Positions 10,300 through 20,342 of a stretch of DNA of 64,000 bases are shown piece by piece (positions within the stretch are counted from its first letter, which is position 1; every line of letters starts with the position of its first letter). This DNA is from Cyanodermella asteris. Taxonomy: Eukaryota; Ascomycota; Lecanoromycetes; Ostropales; Stictidaceae. The stretch lies in the NCBI GenBank assembly GCA_900618795.1, contig UYJD01000013.1, forward strand, positions 186,001-250,000. The letters are read 5' to 3'. Made by a program: the position numbers and the translations under genes. The notes under the pieces were generated by a model, which was given only the letters and a program-made list of their open reading frames with translations, did no database searches and was not told the DNA's origin.

Positions 10300-11297
10300 A
10301 TGTGAGTGACGGCTGATGAAGCCACGCTTCCCACACCAATTGTAACGAAAAAGCTGAAGCACGATTTCTGACATGTGTTTCCCAGGATTGAGCCTTCAGT
10401 TCGACTTCGCAGATCAATTTATCATGACGACCTGGTGCTGGTCCGCCGCATCGTCAAGAACAACCCACGATGCATTCGTAACCCGGATCTGACGGACAAG
10501 TGCAATACGTCTCTGCATCTTGCCGCATCGCTGGGTTCGATCCAGATTGCTGTACGTTAAGAGCATTACCTTCCAAAACCAGAAGAGAGTGACTTCGAAT
10601 CTAACATGAACTCGAGATGTATCTCGTCGAAGCCGGCCACGAAGACGAAGGCATATCCCGCAACTCCGACCGCGAAACCCCGCTAATGGCGGCCGTCCGC
10701 TGCAAGCGAGGCGAAGACATGGTGCGCCTCCTCGCCGCCCGCTTCCCGCGCTGCATCTCGTGGGAAAACAAGCAGGGCCTGAGCGCGTTCCAGCTGGCGG
10801 CCAAGCTCGGCGCCGATAAAGCCCTCTCCATCCTCCTGTCGCTGTCCTCCAACAAACCCGACCTGATGGCGCAGACGTCGCCGGACGGCAACGCGGCGCT
10901 GCACTACGCGTCCGCGTACGGCAACCTGATGGCCGTCAACCTGCTCACCACGGCCGGAGCGGACCCGTACCTGGAGAACGAGGGCGGGTACACGGCGCTC
11001 GACTACAGCAGCACGGTGCAGGCGGAGGTGTACTTCAGGAACCTGGTCGTGGAGATGGAGAAGAAGAGGAAGGTGGCGGAGAGCGAGAGGGCGGGGAGGA
11101 GGCGTGGGGGGTCGGGCCCCGGGGGAGTGAGGTTGGTGGACGAGGTTGCGGATGCTGTTGCGAGGGCTAGGAGCCCGAGTCTCAGGAGCATTGTTCAGAG
11201 CCAGCCGAATAGTGGGAGGGCCACGCCGAGTGGGTGGAGGGAAGGCAGTAAAGGTTGGCCGCTCGCTTTGAGGAGCAGGGCGGGCAGTACCGATTGA
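10300..11297 (+). CDS. avo2: Ankyrin-repeat protein, Avo2-like TORC2 subunit
   Basis: Proposed exons: 10300-10301, 10386-10551 and 10617-11297, 282 residues. The N-terminus EPSVRLRRSIYHDDLVLVRR closely follows yeast Avo2 (EPSVRLREAI...), and ankyrin repeats continue with NTSLHLAASLGSIQIAMYL, ETPLMAAVR, ARFPRCISWENKQGLSAFQLA and NAALHYASAYGNLMAVNLL to about residue 190. A Ser/Arg-rich tail follows. Avo2 is a non-essential subunit of TOR complex 2, which acts at the plasma membrane in actin and sphingolipid control. No ATG exists in frame in the second exon: it opens after a TGA with GTG. A GTGAGT donor at 10302 and a CCCAG acceptor at 10385 join AT to G, so splicing creates the start codon. 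Alternatively, an upstream in-frame ATG at 10114 would add 62 non-conserved residues. Family good; start inferred. Confidence 0.82.
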
Positions 11298-11812
11298 CCT
11301 GGGCTGGCTATTTACTTGATGGGCTCGGTGTGCTCCTGGCGGGAACATGACTTGGGTCGTCTTCGATGACTTCACGCATGTATTGATGTTCAAGTAGAAA
11401 GAAGTTGCCAGAAATATGTAGGATAAGGGTACGTTATCGAGAAACGTCGTTCGGAATGACAGATGATCAAGAACCCGATGGGATTTGTCTTCGCCAGGAC
11501 TTTTCGCGGCCATGTTGCTTTCGTCTTGGCCGCTCGGTAGCCAGTCCATCTTCTGAGTGCTTTCATCACACGCCAGATAAGCAATGGACCAAGTAGATCA
11601 TCAAAATGCACTTGCAGCATAGTGAGAATGCTCGCGTATAAATTCATACACTCGCAGTTTTATCCTATCATCGAGGATCATCCTGGCGCCAGACATGTCT
11701 ACTACTGATGAGAAGATTTGAGGTCTCAATTTGATAGAGGAACACGCATTCAAAGTGCATGGCATTCAGATTCTCGGAAGGAGAGTCACTATAAAATCGT
11801 CGCCGACCCAAA
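11298..11812. other. Convergent 3' intergenic region
   Basis: About 0.5 kb between the stop codons of the Avo2-like gene and the catalase. It should hold both 3' UTRs and poly(A) sites. No other structure seen. Confidence 0.5.
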
Positions 11813-14110
11813 CTAACAAGCAACCATATCGCTCAACCCATCCAACTCTCGCTGCCAACACCTATGATGCGCAATCTGTTCAAAGAAGGCATCCACAAAA
11901 CTCTGCGTCGCCGAATCAATCTTGGCCTCGGGCCGGAAAGCACCCAGCGTAACGACGCCATAGCTCTCCGTCACACCATCGTTGCTCTCGCTCGCAAACG
12001 ACAGACCCTCGGCCTCGCCCGTCGCTTGCTCGACAAGCTGGATGCCCTTTCCGATCGCGCCGATGGCCTTGTTATGCCCGAACGCCTCTCGGACCCAGAA
12101 GCGCACGAGACCGTTGCTCTTGAGCGAGTCGACGTGGCTGCCGTCGGGGACGAAGATTGCGTCGAACATGGTGCTGCGCATGCCTTTGAAGAAGTGGTCT
12201 GGCTGGACGGAGTATTCGCCATCAGAGGCCTTGACGGGCTGGCGGTGGGGGCCGATGGTGAAGGGTAGAGCACCGGCGTCTTTAATCGCGTTGGAGACGT
12301 TCTTGTAGCTGGACGCGTCGAAGCCGGGGCCGATGAGGATGGCGATGCGGCGGGTCTTGATGCCAACTTCGGGTGAGGGAAGGTATTCGAGCTGACTGAG
12401 GCCCTTTGCCTTCTTGCCGTGATTCGCTCGGTTCGCCTTCTCTGGTGTCGGGGCGCCGACCTTTTCTGCAACTCCCTTGGCGAGGTCGAGGCTGATATCG
12501 GCGATGCGTTGGGGGTAACGTTCGTACACGAGCGGGTCATCGCAGTGGTCGAGCTCGAATGAGTAGGCGTTCTGCATGTGCAGCTTCTCAATCTCGGACA
12601 TGGAGTTGTAGAAGGTCTCAGCTTGGTTGTAGTGTTCCTTGAACTTGTCGCTGAGCATGCGGGCTTTGATGCCGCTTTCCTTGGCCGGGTAGGTGACGAA
12701 GCCGCCGCTGGGGCGGCCCTCTTTGCCATCTGCGGGTGGATTGGCGGAGAAGCGGTTTGGCCAGTAGTTGACCGTACCTTTCTGTATGGTGTGTCGCATG
12801 GCGCCGTCGCGGTTGTTGTTCAGGACCGGGCAGACGGGTCTGTTGATCGGGAGCTCTTCCCAGTTGACTCCCAGGCGTGTGAGTTGCGTGTCTTGGTAGG
12901 AGAAGTTGCGGCCTTGAAGGAGGGGGTCATCGGAGAAGTCAATACCAGGGACGATGTGACTTGTGCAGAAGGCGACTTGTTCAGTCTGAGTAAAGTACTC
13001 GTCGACATTGCGGTTTAATTCGAGATCACCAAAGTATTCGATCGGGACGAGCTCTTCGGGCCAGACTTTGGTGGCATCGAGGATATCAAAGTCGAAGTTG
13101 TGCTGATCCTCCTCTTTGATGGCTTGGATGCCAAACTTCCACTTGGGAAACATGCCATTGTCGATGGCTTCGTAGAGATCCTTGCGGTGAAAGTCGGGGT
13201 CTTGACCAGCAAGCTTCAAAGCTTCGTCCCAGACGAAGGAGTGAACACCAAGCTCAGGTGTGAAGATGAATTTGACAAACGTCCTCTCGCCCTTGGCGTT
13301 GATTAGTGAATACGTATTGACGCCGAAACCCTGCATCATTCTGTATGAACGAGGGATCGTCCGGTCAGAGACTTGCCATTGCACCATATGAGTGGCTTCG
13401 CTGTGAAGAAATGCAAAATCCCAGAAATTATTGTGGGCCGACTGTGCTTGAGGCACTTCATTGTGTGGCTCCGGCTTCACAGCATGGATCAAGTCGGGAA
13501 ACTTGGCTGACTCCTGGATGAAGAAGACTGGAATGTTGTTGCCAACAATGTCCCAGTTACCCTCTTGTGTGTAGAACTTGACGGCAAAACCTCGCACATC
13601 ACGGACGGTGTCTGCACTGCCCCTGCTGCCCTGGACAGTCGAGAATCGCAGGAAGACAGGAGTCTCACGAGAGGTGTCGTTCAAGACGGGAGCGTACGAA
13701 TACTTTTCCATGCTCTTGAACAAGGTGAATTTGCCGTGGGCAGCAGCACCACGAGCGTGCACGACACGTTCAGGGATGCGCTCATGATCGAAGCGGTGGA
13801 TCTTCTCCCTCGCAATGTGGTCTTCGAGGAGGTGCGAGCCGGTGACTTGGTTGGAACCGACCTTCAGCCAGTTGTCCGTGTTGGCGACTCGGCCGCCAAA
13901 GTCAGTTGTGATGGGCTGATCGGAGTTGGTATCGCGCATATTCCGTTCGAGGTCCTTGATCTTGGCTGACTGGGTCTCAAGGTGACCTGTGTTGGCGTAG
14001 TTGAGGGCCTGGTTGCCAGCTTGTTGGACTTTTTCAAGACCGCTGGCGATGACCTGCTGTACGGTAGATGCGCCGTTCTGGACAGACTCGAGCTCTTTCT
14101 TTTCAGACAT
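11813..14110 (-). CDS. Large-subunit catalase (CatA/CAT-1/HPII type)
   Basis: Single exon, 765 residues from the ATG at 14110 (MSEKKELE); the upstream extension of the frame is not conserved-looking. It decomposes hydrogen peroxide. The active-site set is complete by my count: His118 in ERVVHARGAAAHG, Asn191 in DIVGNNIPVFF and the haem ligand Tyr405 in RNFSYQDTQLTRLG. The spacing of 73 and 287 residues from His118 equals that of E. coli HPII. Position 382 is Cys where HPII has the His that crosslinks to the haem-ligand Tyr; Neurospora CAT-1 also has Cys there and forms a Cys-Tyr bond. A C-terminal class I glutamine amidotransferase/DJ-1-like domain starts around residue 615 (RRIAILIGPGFDASSY), as in all large catalases. 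No secretion signal is seen, pointing to the intracellular, spore-type clade. Confidence 0.97.
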   Translation of the reverse strand: MSEKKELESVQNGASTVQQVIASGLEKVQQAGNQALNYANTGHLETQSAKIKDLERNMRDTNSDQPITTDFGGRVANTDNWLKVGSNQVTGSHLLEDHIAREKIHRFDHERIPERVVHARGAAAHGKFTLFKSMEKYSYAPVLNDTSRETPVFLRFSTVQGSRGSADTVRDVRGFAVKFYTQEGNWDIVGNNIPVFFIQESAKFPDLIHAVKPEPHNEVPQAQSAHNNFWDFAFLHSEATHMVQWQVSDRTIPRSYRMMQGFGVNTYSLINAKGERTFVKFIFTPELGVHSFVWDEALKLAGQDPDFHRKDLYEAIDNGMFPKWKFGIQAIKEEDQHNFDFDILDATKVWPEELVPIEYFGDLELNRNVDEYFTQTEQVAFCTSHIVPGIDFSDDPLLQGRNFSYQDTQLTRLGVNWEELPINRPVCPVLNNNRDGAMRHTIQKGTVNYWPNRFSANPPADGKEGRPSGGFVTYPAKESGIKARMLSDKFKEHYNQAETFYNSMSEIEKLHMQNAYSFELDHCDDPLVYERYPQRIADISLDLAKGVAEKVGAPTPEKANRANHGKKAKGLSQLEYLPSPEVGIKTRRIAILIGPGFDASSYKNVSNAIKDAGALPFTIGPHRQPVKASDGEYSVQPDHFFKGMRSTMFDAIFVPDGSHVDSLKSNGLVRFWVREAFGHNKAIGAIGKGIQLVEQATGEAEGLSFASESNDGVTESYGVVTLGAFRPEAKIDSATQSFVDAFFEQIAHHRCWQRELDGLSDMVAC

Positions 14111-15864
14111 GATGGCGGTTGGGTTCAATCTGTCTTGTGAGTTTGGATAGAAGGGACAGTAGAAGCTGGGAGGGGAATCTGTATTATACAACTGAGCTCT
14201 GAGCACACAAAGAGGTGACGACACAGCAAAAAGACGTCCGGTGGCAAAGCAAGCAATTACGGCAGTTTCTCGTCACTTTTGCCAAAAAGATCCCCACCAT
14301 GATTGAGGACGCGAATGGAGCTTGGACCTGTTTGACAGGAGCATGACGTACCGACGAGGGAAAGATTAGACCAATCAAAGACCTGACAAAGATGCGCCGG
14401 TCATCAAAAGGGATCCAATTGGCGTGATTCAGCATCGGCAAGTCTGAAAGCGCATCCCACAAACATGGGATTCCTGCCTCATCCACTCACCACGACTTTG
14501 CCTTTACACGCGCGACGCGCCACGCTGCAGCAACCCATGGTCGAAAAGCTGGAGGCACGCGTCGTTGACCCGCAACGGTTGATGGCGTTACCGAGCTCGA
14601 TGCCGGATTGTTCTGCGGGCGGTTGCTATTCTTCGTGACAAGCGTGGGGCTGGTTCTATTCGTGGCGATTGTCGAGGTGACTCGAATTCTGGGATGCCCT
14701 TCCCCTCCTCATCCCTCTCGACCATAATGCCATGGCTGAGATCTTAGGCGGACCATGAGAAAAGTGAGGTGCATGATGCGTGTGCAGAAGGAATTCTAGC
14801 TTGGGATCACGTGCAACGCCTTTCCAACTACGACGCAACTCCTTGCTGGCAATGGCCGGAAACTGCTCCGGTCGTCGATTAGGTCAGAGCGAGGGTGTCG
14901 CCAGCTTCGTCTGCTGATATGAATTCTGTCTACAAAGCCATGAGCTGGAGGAAATACACGTGTGACGACTTAAGCGATTGATAAAAACGTAGCAGATTGC
15001 CTTGCTGATTTCTGCAGACAAGGAGTGGCTGGAAGATATCAAGTATACGTTGCATTATTACTGTGAACGAATGCAACGATGCGGCTTGTAAATTGAGTGG
15101 TTGTCGACTGTGAGAATGAGATGCTTGGCCATGTCATCTCTGATGGCGGCATGGGTGGAATGGATGTCTTCGTCGAAAGTGTTTCTGTCTTTGCGAACGC
15201 AAACATTAATCAGTGACTGCGAACTCCGACCTCAACCTGTATTTACAAGCAAAGAAATCGCCATTATGCACATGTATCAGGGCCGGGCAAACAAAGTCCT
15301 TACACACCACCCCGGAACGCAGCCCCGTACCCTCACCAATACTGAACAAGAACGACGCCGTCGAGAAAGCGATCACAACGCTTTATGAATCATCACAAGG
15401 AATGATACGGTAGGAGATACTTTGATCTACAATCCCATATCCTTAGATCTGCGAGAACAGAGCTGCAGCGAAGGTTAAGCCTATAGCCAAGCGCATCGGG
15501 GTGTTGGGTAACAATTTTTCTTTGACCCGGCCTTATGTGTTCATGCTCGTCATTGCGCGTATAGGGCGAGGTCAAGGTTCATCTCAGGACTCTCGCCGTA
15601 TGAAGCTATTCCCAAACAAGCCAAAGTCTCGCAAGCGAACTTCGGCACCACATCGAATTCGACCAATCACATCTCAGCCGTTCCTGCGACACCTCATTAT
15701 AATTTACCTTGAACGCCACCTTATTGAGCTACTACGTATGTACGGCAATGCCGGCTCTGACTGTTGCGATATAGATATAGCGTACACGCGCTCACGCGCT
15801 CCACGTTTTCTTGGCTTTCGTCCGTTCTCGCGTACTGCCAACAAATTCACCTAACCGTGACTTC
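14111..15864. other. Intergenic; catalase promoter and GPI-protein promoter
   Basis: About 1.75 kb between divergent starts. No reading frame here looks coding. It should contain the catalase promoter near 14111-14700. Confidence 0.5.
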
Positions 15865-16991
15865 ATGCATTTCATTATCGCATCACTCCTCGTCGCCGGC
15901 CTCGCCAACGCCAATGCCAATGCCAACGCCGGTCAGTTCGCGGCCACGCCCGCAGCGCAACTCCTCCCCCGAGCCGTCGACCCAAGTGTAGTCGGCTACT
16001 TCAGCGCCAGCAACGGAGCCTGTACGTGAAAAAAACCACACTCAACCACCATCCCAATTCAAACCCCCCCCCCCCCAACTCCACCATCTTCACCCCTCCC
16101 GATCACCTCGTCTTTATCTTCTACATCTCGACTGACTATACCCTTCTTTTTTGTCACACAGACTCCGACGGCCGCACCTGCGCATACCCCGCCGTTGTTT
16201 CCACCAGCGGCTCCTACGCCCAATGCTGCACCAGCGGCGGTGCCTGCCCCTTTTACACCAGCTGCAGCGGCAACGTGCTCATGGCCGCCGGATCCACGAC
16301 GGTGGCGTGCGAGACGGGGGTCTGTAATACGGCGGTGCTGCTCCCGACGGCCGGTGCGAATGGCGGAGCATCGAATCTGGCTTGTTGGCAGGCGAGTCTG
16401 GGGAGCAGTGCGTTTACGTTGGTGCAGGATATCGGGAGTGCGAGTAAGTCAAAACACTTGGCTTTCCTCTAGTCTTTTCTCTTTCTATTTTTCTTTCTTC
16501 CTTTCTTTTTTATATGTTTTTTGATTTCGTCTGAATCGTATATGAGGGGTTTTGATAGGCTTCAAGTTTTCGAGGATGATAGTGGATTGGAATGGGGCTG
16601 GTGATGCTCGGTCTCGGGTGCTGGATGCTCATCCGATTTACTTCCTCTTTGAACTCTCGAGACCTGTTTTTGGCTCCTTTTTTTCTAATTTGAGGACGTG
16701 TGCCTTGGCCGTATAGCGGACCGGCTGACTCGATATACAGCCGTGGTCCCAGTTGCTACGACAGGAGGCTCCGCAAGCGCCAGATCGACCGGCGGCTCGT
16801 CTGCGGCGTCTGGCAGCTCGTCAAACGCGCCCTCATCGGCAGGGTCTCAGGCTGCTTCGTCAGCCGGCGGCGCTGCAGCATCTTCGTCTCCCCTGTCGAG
16901 CACCAGGAATGTTGCTGCCGGTTTGAGAGATGGGGCCGCTAGTGGTGGACTCATTGCTGCTGGCTTGGCTTTCGTCCAGGCGCTGTTGTAG
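15865..16991 (+). CDS. GPI-anchored, Cys- and Ser-rich cell-surface protein
   Basis: Three exons: 15865-16021, 16162-16443 and 16741-16991 (introns of 140 and 297 nt), 229 residues. The N-terminus MHFIIASLLVAGLANANA is a signal peptide. The mature part has eight Cys, including an adjacent pair (SYAQCCTSGGACPFYTSC) and ACETGVCNT, and ends with NLACWQASLG. A low-complexity Ser/Ala/Gly stretch follows, and then a hydrophobic tail (SGGLIAAGLAFVQALL) typical of GPI attachment. This is the usual layout of fungal wall or membrane glycoproteins; the precise role is unknown. Intron 1 contains a pure C run near 16066-16077. Intron 2 is long for this window, so a missed small exon inside it is possible. 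It converges on the oxygenase gene. Confidence 0.78.
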
Positions 16992-17214
16992 GCTGTGAGA
17001 GGTGTGAGTGTGCGATTCAGATCGGCAGGGCTGTCGCATACATGTTGTATCATAGTATGATTTGAGATGTGTGAGAGCGGTTGTGATTTATGGAATGGAT
17101 ATGAAGCCCTTGAGATCAGCAGTCTCCGTACTGATAAGACTTGAATGAGAGCGCCAGCATAATGGCAATGAGCAATGAATGTGTCCGTATCACGTTCGTG
17201 TCATTACGTTCCTA

Positions 17215-18078
17215 TTACGATTTTCCCGCTGCCCTGGCATTTCCTCGGTATTTCCGCCACGGTGGCCTGTTCGCTTTATCACCCTTAACAGCCGCCCGTT
17301 CCTTCTCCGGTACCGTCTCCCCAGTCTTCCGAAACAAAAGATCCGTCCGCATCGTCAACTTCAACCCCCTTTTCACCTCCTGCCCCGAATGCCACAGATT
17401 CCGATGCTGAAAGATCAGCACCCTTCCCGCCTTCGGAGCGACGTCGAAATCGTTCTCCGGCAACATATTCTGATGATGGAAACTCGTCGCACCCCCCTCC
17501 AACTCATTCTCGCCCTCGATCCTCTCGTTCAAATACAAATGCAACGTATACATCGTCCTCGCACTCCCGTCCGGCCGCTCAAACGCCCCGTCGCAGTGTG
17601 CTTTAAAGTACTCCCCCGGCCCGTACTGAAGGAACCGCATCCGCTCGTTGAGCTCGAGGAACTCCCACACCTCGCCACGCACCACGGGCCCGTTTCCCAT
17701 GACGCTGACGCTGTTCTGCAGGGTAATGATTTCGGGCACGTGGTCCGCGATCCGGCTCCAGAGGCGCGCGACGACGGAAGCGTTGTCCCAGATTATTCGG
17801 TCGTTGTTGCGGAAGGAGGTGAGCAGGCGCTGTTGGCCGTAGCCGCCGCCGCGCACCATGGCGCGCTCCCAGGTCCCGGAGGCGTGGGATACGGCGGCGG
17901 CGGTGAGGAGGCCGCATTCGGTCGGGGTGAGGACGTTGTCGAGGACGACGGCGTAGCAGCCGGAGTTGTGGGGGAGTTTGGTCTGCGACCAGTCGATGGT
18001 GGTCTTGGTGATGTTGGGGGCGGGCTGGGAGAGGAAGTCGGGGGGCAGGATGCCCAGATCTGGTGTTTCGGAGGCCAT
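17215..18078 (-). CDS. 2-oxoglutarate/Fe(II) oxygenase, prolyl 4-hydroxylase-like
   Basis: Single exon, 287 residues from the ATG at 18078 (MASETPDLG). An in-frame ATG at 18147 would add 23 residues with no signal peptide. The double-stranded beta-helix core shows the iron ligands His161 and Asp163 in YFKAHCDGAF and His230 in NLWHSGQEVKRGLK, with Lys240 placed to bind 2-oxoglutarate. RFLQYGPGEYFKAH is the typical P4H-type lead-in, and TLHLYLNE marks the next strand. Such proteins hydroxylate protein or small-molecule substrates; in fungi this soluble form is common and its substrate is generally unknown. No secretion signal seen. It may be divergent from the F-box-like gene at 18666, with about 590 bp between. 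Confidence 0.85.
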   Translation of the reverse strand: MASETPDLGILPPDFLSQPAPNITKTTIDWSQTKLPHNSGCYAVVLDNVLTPTECGLLTAAAVSHASGTWERAMVRGGGYGQQRLLTSFRNNDRIIWDNASVVARLWSRIADHVPEIITLQNSVSVMGNGPVVRGEVWEFLELNERMRFLQYGPGEYFKAHCDGAFERPDGSARTMYTLHLYLNERIEGENELEGGATSFHHQNMLPENDFDVAPKAGRVLIFQHRNLWHSGQEVKRGLKLTMRTDLLFRKTGETVPEKERAAVKGDKANRPPWRKYRGNARAAGKS

Positions 18079-18665
18079 CGTGTCGGTGTTCACTTGAGAG
18101 TGCGCTTTCGAGGTGATGGATAGAGCAAGCTGATTTGGAACAGTCACAGTCGAGGTTGAGAAGACAGGTCTTGTGAATAAGTAGGCGGTAAAATGGGAGG
18201 GCCACTAGCGCTTTCCGTGCTTGAGATCGTGTGAACATAGTACAGAGAAGAGTGGCACCTACGTTGTATCGCTCAAGATTTTGTTCGCATATATATTGAT
18301 GGGTCTCCATGTTACGGCCACCTTTTACGAGCGTAGAGTCATAAGTACCTAGCAGAGTGGCAGTGTCGCGTCACTGTGCTGATGCTTGCATGGACCAGTA
18401 CCTATGCGGCGTGGCGGTGCTTCCACAATCAGCCCAACCTCTCACATCCAGCGCCTGTGAACACCGACGAGCGCCTCGCAAGGCTGTTGGAAGCTGTTTC
18501 AGGGACTCGATCCTGTACTCAAATGTCTTGGAGCTGCTCTGCTTTTCCGAGCTTGTCCAATCTTTACTCTATTCTTCAATGCGGGACGTGGAAGCGTTGG
18601 CATGGAAGTCAAAGCGCAGAACCCATTGCTACCGTTGAGTGGACCGCGACGCCGACAGCCCGACC

Positions 18666-19574
18666 ATGCCGACAAGCTTTCTCAGTTTACCTGGTGAACT
18701 CCGCGATCAGATATATAAAGAGGTACTGCTCGTTCCCCAGTGCATCGATCCCTTTTGGGCGGCTTTGGACTACAATATAACCCTGACACCTGGCTTGCTT
18801 TGCTGCCATCCGATCATCCGGCAAGAAGTGGCCTCGTTATTCTATGGCGATAACGTTTGGAACCTTGCATCTGGGACGCCGGGAGATATAGCTTCGTTCT
18901 TCAGCTGGATTGGGCCCGTCAACACGAGTCACATCCGCCATGTTGTGATCAGATCTCCGCTGTTCGAAAGTCTCGAATCCGGAAATGTCAAACTCACCGA
19001 CGAGAGCGAGCGCTTGCTCACGGATTTGCAGCAATTCTGTCCTAATCTGTGTAGCATCACGACTGAATTGATCACCTCAGATTTGATGGAAACGCAGCTC
19101 AAGAGGCAAGCGACATCCGACGCTCGCCTCGAGGCGCTGCAACTTTTGCAGAGCCGCTACAGCATGTGGCCCTTGGTACAAAGCCTCACGGTTGAAGTGC
19201 ATCGGGCGCGCGAGCAGAGGACGGCACAAAGGGCAGACATGCAGAAGCTCGGGTGGATACTCAGCCTTTCGCGACCCATCTACTGGCCTGGGTCCGCTCA
19301 AAACGAGTGGGAAAGTTCGGACCACGATGATGATTCTGACTCTGACTGGACTCCTTTTACTCGTGGCACGATGGCTGCTCATACACGGAATCTTTGCGCA
19401 AGACGGCCTTGGCCGGGGAGGGCTCGTTTTGACACAATTCCTTACATGTATGTAGATCATGCGTCGCGTATGGAGTATGGTGATCATTTTGACGACTACG
19501 AGAGCGCCGATAGTTGGGTTGACAATATGGAAGAAGACGAGGAAGAGGATTCAGATGCGGTAGACGATGCATGA
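18666..19574 (+). CDS. F-box-like protein of fungal LPxELRxxIY type
   Basis: 302 residues from the ATG at 18666; the frame extends 27 nt upstream but begins with GTG. The start, MPTSFLSLPGELRDQIYKEV, is the short F-box-like motif found in a large fungal family. The middle has CHPIIRQEVASLFYGDNVW, a second hallmark of that family. The C-terminus is very acidic (DNMEEDEEEDSDAV) and an acidic Asp/Ser stretch (SSDHDDDSDSDW) lies near residue 218. Some relatives are SCF ubiquitin-ligase adaptors, but most are uncharacterised. Confidence 0.75.
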   Translation: MPTSFLSLPGELRDQIYKEVLLVPQCIDPFWAALDYNITLTPGLLCCHPIIRQEVASLFYGDNVWNLASGTPGDIASFFSWIGPVNTSHIRHVVIRSPLFESLESGNVKLTDESERLLTDLQQFCPNLCSITTELITSDLMETQLKRQATSDARLEALQLLQSRYSMWPLVQSLTVEVHRAREQRTAQRADMQKLGWILSLSRPIYWPGSAQNEWESSDHDDDSDSDWTPFTRGTMAAHTRNLCARRPWPGRARFDTIPYMYVDHASRMEYGDHFDDYESADSWVDNMEEDEEEDSDAVDDA

Positions 19575-20342
19575 TGACGGTGCTGCAGAAATTAGGTGCA
19601 TGATTTGATTGATTGAGGAAGACTATGGACTACAGGTGAGGTATATGTATCTTGTATCAGGTGGCTGGGCAGGATCCAGCCACTGATCCACTTGGTTACC
19701 TGGCTGTCTTGCTAGATACCCAGCATCCAACAGGTGCTGCTGACAGCGGCGCTACACCTCTAGCTTATCTGCTTTTGCGATTATTTTCTTGCGCATTTAG
19801 CTGTGAATTCGGTTAGAGCTAAAGCTTGAGGGTTGGTTGGGTAACGCATTTATGTAAGAACTCTCAAAGTGTTTGTGTCTAAAGATGAGCTGTATCGTTA
19901 GCAAGATAGCTTTTCTCATGTCGCAAGTGGCAGCAAATGGAAAGCCGCACGCCCTTACTTACATGATCCGTCTAGGACCTCATTTCCTTTCCTGACCAAG
20001 GCGCAACAACATCATAGCACCCACTGATACATCTCCTTAGTATCGGTCTTTCAACTGGCTAGCCCGGAGAAATCTTGCATGCGATGTGCCAGCATGAGCC
20101 ATGCATCGACAGTTGAATGCGACGCGGCCAATCAAGTGCCATCGCTGTTCATGACCGACGAATCATAAGCGCTCGTGAGTGAATCGCAAGTAAGGCATGA
20201 GTCAACAGCTACTCAACATATAACTCACGGACGATGTCGATGCTGTTTGATGAGCTGCATCTGGCCTGCTCCCGGCTACCTCTCGTTGTGTTTCAATTAC
20301 CCAGAGCACTACACAGTAAGGCAGTTTCACGACCTCGACCAG
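19575..20342. other. Intergenic, no gene seen
   Basis: About 0.77 kb between two plus-strand genes. A frame open upstream of the methyltransferase ATG, from 20175, does not look coding. Likely the promoter and 5' UTR of that gene. Confidence 0.4.

Noticed and set aside
10683-11549. 288-codon minus-strand frame
   Set aside because: Antisense shadow of the Avo2-like gene in GC-rich codons; Arg/Pro-rich with no family pattern.
13565-13969. Plus-strand frames within the catalase (also 12578-13018 and 11864-12268)
   Set aside because: Antisense shadows of the catalase gene.
17179-18123. 314-codon plus-strand frame
   Set aside because: Antisense to the 2-oxoglutarate oxygenase; composition is that of a shadow.
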